64,000 bases of DNA, from NCBI RefSeq assembly GCF_003054325.1, contig NZ_QBKU01000006.1, positions 1 to 64,000 on the forward strand, in the 5' to 3' direction. Of this stretch, positions 8,316 to 18,059 are shown one piece after another. The number at the start of each line of letters is the position of its first letter. The first letter of the stretch is position 1. The notes beneath the pieces were generated by a model that worked only from the letters and a program-made list of their open reading frames with translations, was not told where the DNA came from and searched no databases. Both the position numbers and the translations under genes were made by a program. Origin of the DNA: Sulfitobacter mediterraneus (GTDB taxonomy: Bacteria > Pseudomonadota > Alphaproteobacteria > Rhodobacterales > Rhodobacteraceae).

Positions 8316-9763
8316 GTGGGTGTTGCCTCTCTTCCCCAAAAATCATCCGGCAGGGCCATATCGGCCTGGCCGCCACCGATACGTTGCAGCATCACGGCAC
8401 ATTGCCGCGCTGCATCGGCGAGGATCTCATCCTCATGCACCTGCGTTGCACGGCCATCCTCAAGCACCATGGCCCCGCCAACCATCACATTGCTAACATC
8501 ATTGCCATTTGCAAAACAGACCAGCCGGTGCAGCGGCATGTTGGGCGGGAACAGATGCGGGCGGCGCAGATCAACGGTGATGATGTCGGCGCGTTTGCCA
8601 GTCTCCAAAGACCCGATATCGCCTTCCATGCCCAAGGCCCGCGCGCCGCCAATCGTGCACATTTCCAGTGTCTGGCCGATGGGCAGGACATCTGCATCCT
8701 GAAAATGCTTGCGGTGATAATGCATCGCCTGCTGCATGTGGCGGAACATATCCGCTGAGCGGTCGGGCGCGGTCGCGTCCGAGCCAAGCGCAACCGTCGA
8801 CCCTTGCGCCATCAGCTCAATCGCGGGGCAGCGCCCCGAAATGGAGGCATTGGCGGAGGGGTTATGGGCCACCTTGGTGCCTGTCTCGGCGATCAGTGCG
8901 ATCTCGTCATCGTGCAGATCAATGCAATGGGACAGCAAGGATTGCGGCCCTAACAGCCCCAGCTCATGTGCCCTGCGCACCGATCCACGCCAGTGTCCGT
9001 CTTGGGTAAAGATCGCGCCTTTGTCTTTGGCAAATTGCCGGACCGCCTGGCTTTGTGCGCAGGCGGCGGCATAGTCTTCGGGCGCCATGTCGCGCTCATG
9101 TTCGCCGCGCAAGACAGGATAGAGCATGGCGATGCGGATCGTGTCATCTGCCTTGCCGTGCCATTCCTCAAAGATGTGTTTGCAGGTTTCGAACTGCTGC
9201 TCGAAACTCACCGGAAAGGTCGTGCGGGTGCCGCTATTCCAATGGGCATAGTCAATCGGATGCGGGGCGCGGGTCGGCCCCACGGCAACAACCGACCGGG
9301 TGCCGACGGACAGCACCCCGTCGCAATGCGCCTTGGCATAGGCCGGATCGTCTGTGCGCATGATCGTATCGCCGCCGCCCAGCAGGGATACCCCGGTGGT
9401 CACACCAAACCGCAGCCGCTCCAACGCGGCAAGGCGGGCCTCGGCAAACCAGAACGCCGCGTCCGAGGCTTGGGTGTAGACCTCGCCGCAGATCTCCTCC
9501 CAACGGTTCCCATTGTGCATACCGATGGATTTGATCAGCCCGTGGCCGGCGTGGGCATGCACATCCACAAGGCCCGGCAGAATGATCTGATCCGTGCAAT
9601 CAATGACCTGCGCCGCGTGCACCTGATCGGCCAGCGCCGCAGCCGCGCCCAAGGCGACGATACGCCCTCCCGCAACCGCCACCGCGCCACGATCCACCAC
9701 GTCACGCTGTACGTTCATCGTGACTAAGCAGCCGCCGGTAAAAAGCGCATCTGCCTCAATCAT
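8312..9763 (-). CDS. Amidohydrolase, TRZ/ATZ deaminase type
   Basis: Metal-dependent amidohydrolase of 483 residues resembling 8-oxoguanine / S-adenosylhomocysteine / hydroxy-triazine deaminases. Metal ligands are visible in order: HxH in VDVHAHAGHG near residue 63, a histidine in the middle segment (QDGHWRG), HCIDLHDDE, then the aspartate of ALGSDATAPDRS. HNPSANASISG is the typical loop before the final aspartate. Cytoplasmic. It overlaps both neighbours by ATGA. It most likely hydrolyses a C-N bond of an N-heterocycle or amidine delivered by the Dpp-type importer; the exact substrate cannot be read from sequence. Confidence 0.87.
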   Translation of the reverse strand: MIEADALFTGGCLVTMNVQRDVVDRGAVAVAGGRIVALGAAAALADQVHAAQVIDCTDQIILPGLVDVHAHAGHGLIKSIGMHNGNRWEEICGEVYTQASDAAFWFAEARLAALERLRFGVTTGVSLLGGGDTIMRTDDPAYAKAHCDGVLSVGTRSVVAVGPTRAPHPIDYAHWNSGTRTTFPVSFEQQFETCKHIFEEWHGKADDTIRIAMLYPVLRGEHERDMAPEDYAAACAQSQAVRQFAKDKGAIFTQDGHWRGSVRRAHELGLLGPQSLLSHCIDLHDDEIALIAETGTKVAHNPSANASISGRCPAIELMAQGSTVALGSDATAPDRSADMFRHMQQAMHYHRKHFQDADVLPIGQTLEMCTIGGARALGMEGDIGSLETGKRADIITVDLRRPHLFPPNMPLHRLVCFANGNDVSNVMVGGAMVLEDGRATQVHEDEILADAARQCAVMLQRIGGGQADMALPDDFWGREATPT

Positions 9764-11193
9764 GGCAGTGTCTCCAGTTTTGGCAATTGTCGCACGTCAA
9801 TGACCCCGTCCGCTGGCATTTCGAAATCCGGGTTCGCGCCCCAAAGGCCAATCACCCGGACCGGATTGTAAAGTGTCAACCAAGCCGGATCATCCTGCAA
9901 CAGCCTATAGGCCTCCTGCCAGATCTCGCCCCGCAGGTTGCGGTCGGTTGTCACCCGGCCCTCGTCGATCAACGCTTCGATCTTGGGGTTCTTGTACCCT
10001 TGCCACCACGATCCTTTGACCCGCCCGTCGATCTTTTCATAAAGTACGCGGTAGGTGCTCATCGGACTGGAATCGAACACGCAAAGATCGGCGATCTCCT
10101 TGCGGCGCACCATATGGGCGTAGTCTTCCCGCTCCGGATGCACGGTGACCGCCAATGTGATCCCGACCTCGACCAATTGCGCGGCCAGAGCTGCGGTCAA
10201 CCGTTCGGCCTCATCAGGCAGCCGCGTCGGGCAATCCACGCTCAACGTCAGACCAGAGCCATGCCCGGCTTCGGCCAACAGCCGCATGGCAGTTTCTCGA
10301 TCCGTCGGGATCGTGGCGTCTTGGCAGGAGCCATAATGATTTGGACTAACGAACCCGTGCAGCGGCTGCGCCGCGCCAAGCATCACAGTTTGCACAATCG
10401 CGTCCCGGTCTACCGCGAGGCTCAACGCCCGGCGCACGCGCGCATCGGCCAGCGGCCCCTGCGCGGCGTTCAGCAAATAGATGATGGCGACCGGCGACAA
10501 ATAGGTGTGGCGCATAGCGCCCAACCGGCGGGAGGCCTCAAAATCCAGCCCATTGGCAATGGCTACTTCACCGCGCTCCAGCATCGCAAATCGCTCTGCC
10601 GGGTCATTGACAAGCTTCCAAGTAATCTCAGCATTGGCGGGCGTTCCGGCAAAGTGATCCGCAACGCGGGTAGCGGTGATCTGGGTTTCATCAACCGATT
10701 GCAGGCGGTACGGGCCACTGCCGATTTGCACGGAATAGTCCTTGGCATCAAGGGCGGCAAAAGCAGCGGGCGCGACGATGAAACCTTGCTCCAACACATC
10801 AAGCAAATCCGCCATCGGGGCGGCCAGCCGCACGGACAACCGATGCGGGCTCAGAATTTCCAGCGCTGCTCCGCCAAGAAATTGCCGCCATACAGCAGGC
10901 GCCCCAAGGGTATAGCCTTTGTCGGCCCGCGCCATACGCTCAAGGCTCGCAGCGACAGCCGTTGCGTCACAGGCGGAACCGTCATGAAATGTCACGCCCT
11001 CTTGCAAATCAAAAACCCAATGCCGCGCATCGTCGCTCACGGTCCAGCTTTGGGCCAGATGCGGCACAAAATCGGTGCCCGCACGGCGCACCAAGGTATC
11101 ATAGATCGCATGCAGGATCGGCAGCTCGTCACTGGCATCCGTACAATCGTGGGGGTCGTGAATGCCTAAACGCGCCTGTGCGATTGTGGTCAT
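9760..11193 (-). CDS. SBP_bac_5-family solute-binding protein without signal peptide
   Basis: Full family-5 (oligopeptide/nickel-type) binding-protein fold of 477 residues. It has the usual SWTVSDDARHWVFDLQ and GSGPYRLQS signatures and the DARVRRALSLAVDRDA segment. What is odd is the N-terminus: it begins MTTIAQARLGIHDPHDC, with no basic-hydrophobic leader, and its ATG overlaps the stop of the upstream ATPase gene (ATGA), leaving no room for a missed signal peptide. It should therefore stay in the cytoplasm unless exported by another route. A second, normally secreted member of the same family is encoded at 15138-16697 in this operon. It may be an intracellular ligand sensor or carrier. Confidence 0.82.
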   Translation of the reverse strand: MTTIAQARLGIHDPHDCTDASDELPILHAIYDTLVRRAGTDFVPHLAQSWTVSDDARHWVFDLQEGVTFHDGSACDATAVAASLERMARADKGYTLGAPAVWRQFLGGAALEILSPHRLSVRLAAPMADLLDVLEQGFIVAPAAFAALDAKDYSVQIGSGPYRLQSVDETQITATRVADHFAGTPANAEITWKLVNDPAERFAMLERGEVAIANGLDFEASRRLGAMRHTYLSPVAIIYLLNAAQGPLADARVRRALSLAVDRDAIVQTVMLGAAQPLHGFVSPNHYGSCQDATIPTDRETAMRLLAEAGHGSGLTLSVDCPTRLPDEAERLTAALAAQLVEVGITLAVTVHPEREDYAHMVRRKEIADLCVFDSSPMSTYRVLYEKIDGRVKGSWWQGYKNPKIEALIDEGRVTTDRNLRGEIWQEAYRLLQDDPAWLTLYNPVRVIGLWGANPDFEMPADGVIDVRQLPKLETLP

Positions 11194-12220
11194 GGGCGAT
11201 CCCTTTCCGGTTCATCCGTCAGGTGGCATGCCACGGTTTGCCCATCGCCCACATCCTGTAGCGCGGGGCGTTCGCGGGCGCAGCGGTCCCATGCAAAGGG
11301 GCAGCGGGTCCGAAAACAGCACCCCTCCGGAAGATCAAGCGCCGATGGCACTTCGCCGCTGAGCACAATTTCCTCGCTGCTGCGTTTGGGTTTGATGCTG
11401 GGCGCCGCAGAAAGAAGCGCACGTGTATAGGGATGGCGCGGACGCGAGAACAAAACGTCACGCGGCGCGTTCTCAACCATGAAGCCCAGATACATCACGC
11501 CAACACGGTCCGCGATGTGATGCACCACTGACAGATCGTGACTGATGAACAGATAGGCCAGTCCAAATTCGTCACGCAGGTCTTTCATCAGGTTCAGGAT
11601 TTGGGCCTGAATGGACACATCCAAGGCCGAGACCGGCTCGTCCGCCACAATCAATCCCGGCGTCACCGACAGTGCACGGGCAATGCCGATCCGTTGCCGC
11701 TGCCCGCCGGAAAACTGGTGCGGATAACGCCCGGCATGTTCCGCGTTCAGCCCCACCCGCGCCAACAGTTTTTCAATCTGATCAGGCACGGCCTTGCGGT
11801 CTGCGGCGGTCTTGGCTTGCTCCAGCAATGGCTCTGCCACGATGTCGCGGACTTTCTGGCGCGGGTTGAGCGAGGCGTAGGGATCTTGAAAGATCATCTG
11901 CATCTTGGCGCGCACTGGCAGCATCTCGGCGAACCCGTGACCGGCGATATCTTCGCCATCGACGTGGATCTCGCCAACGGTCGGTTTGTAGATGCGGGCA
12001 ATGGTTTTGGCGACAGTGGATTTGCCGCAACCGCTTTCCCCAACCAACGCCATGATCTCGCCCCGGCCAATGGAAAAGCTCACACCATTCACGGCCCGGA
12101 CAATCGGATTCTCAAGCCGCAACCCGCCACTGTCCAGCTTGAGCCGGTCCAAAAGGCCGCCGCCAATGGGGAAGTGCATTTCGAGGTCGCGCACCTCCAG
12201 CATGGGATCAGGGGTCAAAG

Positions 12221-12224
<4 letters not shown>
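11190..12224 (-). CDS. Dipeptide/oligopeptide-type ABC ATPase, DppF/OppF type
   Basis: ATPase subunit of a Dpp/Opp-class importer, 344 residues. Walker A is GESGCGKST near residue 60, the signature is FSGGQRQRIGIARA, and Walker B is LIVADEP with the SALDVS D-loop. The C-terminus has the family's cysteine-containing CCFRTRCPFAWDRC, which in relatives binds an iron-sulfur cluster. The ATG overlaps the upstream DppD-like stop (ATGA); the longer in-frame start lies inside that gene and is rejected. It pairs with the 12221-13219 product. Confidence 0.92.
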
Positions 12225-13215
<991 letters not shown>

Positions 13216-13219
<4 letters not shown>

Positions 13220-14091
13220 TTGAGCCTCGGATTAAGTTCGTCGCGCAGGAAATCGCCAAACAGGTTGATGCCAAAAACCAAGGTCATGATGGCCACGCCG
13301 GGAAAGACCGAGGTCCACCACAGACCGCTGAACAGCACGTCAAACCCGTTCTTGATCAACAGGCCCAACGAAGGCTGGGTGATCGGCACACCGACACCCA
13401 GAAAGCTCAGCGATGCTTCGATCAACACGAAGGTGCCGACCTGAATGGTCGCGATCACGATTAGCGGGGTCAGCACATTGGGCAAAACATGTTTGCGGAT
13501 GATTTTGCGGTTGGACAGCCCGGCCACCTTTGCCGCCTGCACGTACTCCTTTTCGATCTCCGAAAGGGTCGAACCGCGCACTGTTCTGGCATAGACCACC
13601 CAGCCCACGGCAGTCAGCGCAATCAGAACCTTGTCGATGCCGGTGCCCACGGCGGACATCAGAAACAGGGCAATCAGGATTGAAGGGAATGACAGTTGAA
13701 TGTCGGCAATCCGCATGATGATCGCATCGGCAATGCCGCCATAAAAACCCGCGATAAGGCCCAGCAGTGTGCCAAGCGTACAAGAGGCGATCATCGCCAC
13801 CAGCCCGATAAACACCGAGATCCGCGCACCATAGAGGATCGACGCCCAGACATCCCGCCCCTGCCCGTCTGTGCCAAGCGGAAACCGCGGATCGCCGCCC
13901 TCCAGCCACATGGGCGGTTTGTAGCTGTCCATCAGGTTGAGCGCGGCAATATCATAGGGATCTTGCGCCACCAAAAACGGGCCTGCCAGCACCGCAAAGG
14001 CAAAGAACGCCATAAGCGCACTGCCAATGATGGCAGAGGAGCTGCGCTTGTAGTTGTGAAAGAATTCGGATTGGAAGAAGCCAGTCATCAT
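13216..14091 (-). CDS. Dipeptide-type ABC permease, DppC type
   Basis: Inner-membrane permease of 291 residues with an N-terminal OppC-type segment and about six membrane spans. The binding-protein-dependent transport signature is seen at EYVQAAKVAGLSNRKIIRKH (EAA loop, near residue 190). It lies 4 bp after the DppB-like gene and overlaps the DppD-like gene by ATGA. Substrate specificity is set by the binding protein and cannot be inferred here. Confidence 0.92.
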
Positions 14092-14095
14092 ATGC

Positions 14096-15061
14096 TCATT
14101 TCAGCGTGATGCGCGGGTCGATCAACGTATAGACGATGTCGACGATAAAGTTGATGACCACAAAGATCAGCGCCACCAGCATCAGGTAGACGACAATCAC
14201 CGGGCGGTCGGCGCGGTAGATGCTGTCGATCAACAATTTGCCCATGCCGGGCCAGGAAAAGATCGTTTCGGTGATTGTCGCGAATGCGATCAGATCACCC
14301 AATTGCAGACCAAAGATTGTCACCACCGGGATCAGCGCGTTTTTAAGCCCGTGTTTGTAAAGCACATCCCGCCGCGTCGCCCCTTTGGCGCGGGCAAATT
14401 TCATAAAGTCCTGACGCCCCACTTCCATCATGCCGGCACGGGTCATGCGCAGCAAAATGGCCATGGTGCCAAGGGACAGGGTGATTGCTGGCAACATGAT
14501 GTGATGCCAGCCGTCCCACGTCAGCAGGCTGATCCGCAAACCAAGAAATTCTGCGGTGTCGCCACGACCGGATGAGGGAAAGACCCCCCAATGCACAGCA
14601 AAGAGGTAGATCAACACCATGCCGACCCAGAATCCCGGCAAGGATATTCCTAGCAGCGATCCAGCCATGATGACCCGGCTGATCCGGCTGTTGGGGTTGG
14701 CACCGGCATAAACGCCCAAAGGGATCGCCACCACAATGGCAAGCGCCATGGCCACCAGAACCATTTCGACCGTGGCTGGCATCCGTTCAAGAATGAGGGT
14801 CATCGCAGGTTGGCGGAACACATAGGAATTGCCAAAATCGCCCTGCACCAGACTGGTCAGAAACTTGCCGTATTGCACCAGCAACGATTGATCGAGCCCC
14901 AGCAAACGGCGGGCCTGTGCGATCTCGGCGTCTGTGGCGTCAATCGGGACAACCATGAACACCGGATCCCCCGTGAAACTCATCATCAGGAAAACAATCA
15001 CCGAGACCACCCAAAGAACGAGGGTCATCTGGATCAAACGTTTGAGCAGATATCCGAACAT
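14096..15061 (-). CDS. Dipeptide-type ABC permease, DppB type
   Basis: Inner-membrane permease of 321 residues. The N-terminal FGYLLKRLIQMTLVLWVVSV is the classic DppB start, and the EAA loop reads DFMKFARAKGATRRDVLYKH. About six membrane spans follow a TM1-periplasmic loop arrangement. It is separated from its binding-protein gene by 76 bp that contain only a weak inverted repeat, so read-through from 15138-16697 is expected. Confidence 0.92.
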   Translation of the reverse strand: MFGYLLKRLIQMTLVLWVVSVIVFLMMSFTGDPVFMVVPIDATDAEIAQARRLLGLDQSLLVQYGKFLTSLVQGDFGNSYVFRQPAMTLILERMPATVEMVLVAMALAIVVAIPLGVYAGANPNSRISRVIMAGSLLGISLPGFWVGMVLIYLFAVHWGVFPSSGRGDTAEFLGLRISLLTWDGWHHIMLPAITLSLGTMAILLRMTRAGMMEVGRQDFMKFARAKGATRRDVLYKHGLKNALIPVVTIFGLQLGDLIAFATITETIFSWPGMGKLLIDSIYRADRPVIVVYLMLVALIFVVINFIVDIVYTLIDPRITLK

Positions 15062-15137
15062 CAGCGCCGATCAGCCTTGTTTGATAGGGAAAAAATGGCC
15101 CCAACGCGCATTGGGCGTGCCAGGGCCAGTTACGGGG

Positions 15138-16697
15138 TTATTTGACGTCCATGTCGTAGGCCCACAGGAACTTGTCCACGCGCGGCTCAAGCATCACGCC
15201 ATCACGGGCGGCGTAGATGTCTTGCTCATAATGCAGCGGGATCATCGGGACATCGGCCATCAGGATCTTGGTCGCTTGCTGCAAAAGCGCGTCACGCTCT
15301 TCGATCTTGGGGGTGGAATCCGCCTGATCAACAAGTGCATCCATTTCAGCGTTGGAATAGGAACCACGGTTCACCTGTCCATAGCCGTCTTTCTTGCCCC
15401 GTGAATAGAACAACGCACCATACATGGACCCGGCATCGCCCGACGGCACGTCCCAGCCGCTCATGATAAAGCTGGAATTCTCTGTCGGCACACGGATGTA
15501 GCCCCAGAAATTCGACTTGGGCATGATGTTCAGTTGCAGATCAATGTTGATCTTGGCCAGCATCGAGGCCAGCGCCTGTGCAATCTGGGCATCGTTCACA
15601 TAGCGGTTGTTGGTCGCATCCAACGTCATGGTGAACCCGTCGGCGTAGCCTGCCTCGGCCATCAGCGCCTTTGCTCCGTCAATATCCAGCGGATACATCT
15701 CGCGGAAGTTCATGCCATCGACATGGCCAATGTGGGATGAAGGCACATATTGATCCGAGGGTGTTGCCAGCCCGTTCATCACAATCTTGTTGATCGCGTC
15801 CACGTCAATCGCCTGTGCAATCGCCGCCCGGACCCTTTGGTCGGTCATCGGATTCTTGCCCTCGATGGTCGGGGATTCCTCCCGCATGTCCATGGCCAGT
15901 ACGACATTCAATAGACTGGGCCGTGTGATGACGCTAAACCCGCCCTCTTTCTTCACGCGGTCCACGTCGCGCACGGCAAGATCCTGGATCACGTCCACTT
16001 CGCCGGTCAGCAATGCCGCCGTGCGGGTGGCCGGATTGGTGATCGGGCGGAATGTGACCTCTTTGATCTTTGGTGCCCCGGCCCAGTAGCCATCAAAGGC
16101 CTTCAGAACCAGTTTTTCCTCTTTGATCCATTGATCCAACATATAAGGCCCGGTGCCCATAGGCTTGAGGTCCATATCGGTGTCACCGGTGGCGGTGGTA
16201 TATTCCTCATCAAGGACCAACAATTCCGCCAGATCATTGGGCAAAACCGCATAGGGTTTGGGCGTTGTGATCTCGACCGTTGTATCATCCACTGCCGTGA
16301 TGGAGGCGATGTTTGCCACCAGATCAGGACGGATGGATTCGCGGGCCTTTTCGACGGTGAAAACAACATCCGCTGCAGTGAAGGCATTGCCGTTGTGGAA
16401 GGTCACACCATCGCGCAGATTAAAACGCCACGTGGTCTCATCGACATTTTCCCAGCTTTCAGCAAGGCCCGGCCCAAAGGACAGATCCCCCGCACGCTTC
16501 ACGAGCGGATCATAAAGGTGGTAATACATGATGTTGGACGACAGCTCTTCTCCCGCGAGGGGGTAAAGATGGCTGGGATCGGATGTCAGACCGATGGTCA
16601 CGGATTTGCCTTCGGCTTGGGCCATGCTGGCCGCCGCAGCAAGAACCGCCACCCCGACAGCTCCGGCCCGAAGGGCGGTTTGAGACAGATATTTCAT
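15138..16697 (-). CDS. Periplasmic SBP_bac_5-family binding protein
   Basis: Secreted family-5 substrate-binding protein of 519 residues. The signal peptide runs to about residue 28 (basic MKYLSQTALRAG start, hydrophobic core, AQA/E cleavage). Family marks include ESWENVDETTWRFNLRDGV and GTGPYMLDQW. It is the canonical periplasmic partner of the Dpp-type permeases and ATPases downstream, in contrast to the leaderless paralogue at 9760-11193. It lies 90 bp after the VOC gene, so both probably belong to the operon headed by the GntR-type operator near 17227. Confidence 0.92.
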   Translation of the reverse strand: MKYLSQTALRAGAVGVAVLAAAASMAQAEGKSVTIGLTSDPSHLYPLAGEELSSNIMYYHLYDPLVKRAGDLSFGPGLAESWENVDETTWRFNLRDGVTFHNGNAFTAADVVFTVEKARESIRPDLVANIASITAVDDTTVEITTPKPYAVLPNDLAELLVLDEEYTTATGDTDMDLKPMGTGPYMLDQWIKEEKLVLKAFDGYWAGAPKIKEVTFRPITNPATRTAALLTGEVDVIQDLAVRDVDRVKKEGGFSVITRPSLLNVVLAMDMREESPTIEGKNPMTDQRVRAAIAQAIDVDAINKIVMNGLATPSDQYVPSSHIGHVDGMNFREMYPLDIDGAKALMAEAGYADGFTMTLDATNNRYVNDAQIAQALASMLAKINIDLQLNIMPKSNFWGYIRVPTENSSFIMSGWDVPSGDAGSMYGALFYSRGKKDGYGQVNRGSYSNAEMDALVDQADSTPKIEERDALLQQATKILMADVPMIPLHYEQDIYAARDGVMLEPRVDKFLWAYDMDVK

Positions 16698-16787
16698 GGA
16701 AACTCCTCTGGTTGGTCGCGTTTGCGAAAAGTAGAACCGGACGGTTTGCCGCCCTTGTTGTGGTTTGGGTTAAATGGGTTTGGGTGA

Positions 16788-17189
16788 TCAGTGCCCCGGC
16801 TTCGCGGTCTGCACCTCGATCTGGTATCCCTCGGGATCGTTCATAACAAAGGCGCGGATGCCCAGCTCTGCGCTGTCGCGCGGCTCCGTCAGCCCATCAA
16901 CATTCCGAGAGGCCGCCCAGGCATGCCAAGCGTCCACATCCGGTACCCGCAGGCACAATTGTACGGTCTTGGCTTCAGCCCAGTTCTGCATGCCGCGGGC
17001 CTCATCGACGAGGCCAACATGGGCCTGCCCGTCGATCCGGTAAATTTTTGACCAGCCTTGATCAATGGCCAGATCGAAGCCAAGCACAGTCTCGTAGAAG
17101 GCCATCGCTGCGGGCAGGTCACGGTAGTACTGAAAGGTGACTGCCAGAACGATCCCATCATCCGGACGCTTTACCTGTGTCGAAGTCAT
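16788..17189 (-). CDS. VOC (glyoxalase/bleomycin-resistance) family protein
   Basis: Small protein of 133 residues with the paired beta-alpha-beta-beta-beta modules of the vicinal-oxygen-chelate fold. The family-typical ending RAFVMNDPEGYQIEVQT carries the Glu metal ligand, and AVTFQYYRDLPAAMAFYETV is the typical first module. First gene of the long minus-strand operon and closest to the GntR-type operator. VOC enzymes are metal-dependent isomerases, lyases or dioxygenases; which one applies cannot be told. It may handle a ring-opened intermediate of the same pathway. Confidence 0.82.
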   Translation of the reverse strand: MTSTQVKRPDDGIVLAVTFQYYRDLPAAMAFYETVLGFDLAIDQGWSKIYRIDGQAHVGLVDEARGMQNWAEAKTVQLCLRVPDVDAWHAWAASRNVDGLTEPRDSAELGIRAFVMNDPEGYQIEVQTAKPGH

Positions 17190-17226
17190 CTAGTCACTCA
17201 CTTTGGATCAATTTGGTATCCGGACG

Positions 17227-17237
17227 GTATACCATTT
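17227..17237 (-). promoter_or_regulatory. GntR-type operator candidate upstream of the VOC-headed operon
   Basis: On the minus strand this reads AAATGGTATAC, identical over 11 bp to the site at 18008-18018 upstream of the hydantoinase. The core GGTATACC (17226-17233) is a perfect palindrome, and an imperfect second copy, TTTGGTATCC, is at 17213-17222. It lies about 38 bp upstream of the VOC start. The match to the other promoter makes the adjacent FCD-type GntR protein the likely binder. Confidence 0.55.
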
Positions 17238-17293
17238 GAACACCGAGTCAATAGGCCTCTCCTAAATCCCCGCGTAGGCTGCAGGGGCGCGGA

Positions 17294-17941
17294 TTAAAAC
17301 GGGTGGTAGATGTGTGAAATAATGGCTTCGCGCACGTTGCTCAGGTGCAACTTCATCGCCGCTGAAGCAGCGTCAGGCGCTTGCGCGGTGATCGCGTCAA
17401 TGATCGCCAGATGCTCATGGCAACCGGGCAAAAGCCGATCGGGAATCGACCCCTGATCGAACATCCTGGTCTTGTTCTTGAGGCCCTCTATCAGCTCGAC
17501 CAATATGTTGGATCCCGCCAGTCGCGCAATCTCAAGATGAAGATCCCGGTCAAGTTTGGAATGGGTGCGCGGGTCGGGTCGCTCGCCCTCGATAAACCCA
17601 ACGATCTGCGCCCGTAGGTCCAGCAATCCATCATATGAAGACTTTGAAATAGCGGCCTTTTTTGCAGCTTCGCACTCCAACAGGCTGCGGGCGTGAAGGA
17701 TCTCCATAATGTCGCCCAGCGAGACGCTGCTGACCATGGGTGTGCCCCCGGCAGACCGGGTCGCGAGGCCTTCGCTGATCAGCTGGCCAATCGCCTCGCG
17801 GACGGGGGTGCGCGACACACCAAGCCGGTCGGCAAACTTCTTTTCGCGCAGCAGGGTGCCGGGTTCCAACGTGCCATCGAGAATCATCGCCTTCATCCGC
17901 TCAAACGCAGAATTCCCCAAGGTTTGGACGGGATCGGCCAT
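17294..17941 (-). CDS. GntR-family regulator, FCD (FadR) subfamily
   Basis: Transcriptional regulator of 215 residues. The N-terminal winged helix (about residues 12-75) contains LREKKFADRLGVSRTPVREA. The C-terminal all-helical FCD ligand domain carries the metal-site pattern with His and Asp/Glu residues (HSKLDRDLHLEIARLAG and HEHLAIIDAI). A GAAGGAG ribosome site precedes the ATG. It sits between the operon it probably represses (VOC to SDR, 5954-17189) and the divergent hydantoinase gene. Matching GGTATAC sites at both promoters support control of both; the inducer is probably a pathway metabolite. Confidence 0.9.
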   Translation of the reverse strand: MADPVQTLGNSAFERMKAMILDGTLEPGTLLREKKFADRLGVSRTPVREAIGQLISEGLATRSAGGTPMVSSVSLGDIMEILHARSLLECEAAKKAAISKSSYDGLLDLRAQIVGFIEGERPDPRTHSKLDRDLHLEIARLAGSNILVELIEGLKNKTRMFDQGSIPDRLLPGCHEHLAIIDAITAQAPDAASAAMKLHLSNVREAIISHIYHPF

Positions 17942-18007
17942 TGTTTCTCCTTCGCTGCTTGCTCGACTATGTCATATTTATATCCGAGGCATCTTTAAAG
18001 ATATGAG

Positions 18008-18018
18008 AAATGGTATAC
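18008..18018 (+). promoter_or_regulatory. GntR-type operator candidate upstream of the hydantoinase
   Basis: AAATGGTATAC lies about 42 bp before the hydantoinase start, inside the 118-bp divergent region between that gene and the GntR regulator. It is identical over 11 bp to the site on the opposite strand at 17227-17237. The surrounding sequence is AT-rich, as expected of a promoter. Confidence 0.5.
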
Positions 18019-18059
18019 ACTGAGTATTTCAATATGCAAAATTTGGCGTTGGACCGGGC

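Noticed and set aside
15100..15115. Hairpin CCCAA-N6-TTGGG between the Dpp-type binding protein and permease genes
   Set aside because: Only a 5-bp stem and no T-run; too weak to list beside the three strong intergenic hairpins.
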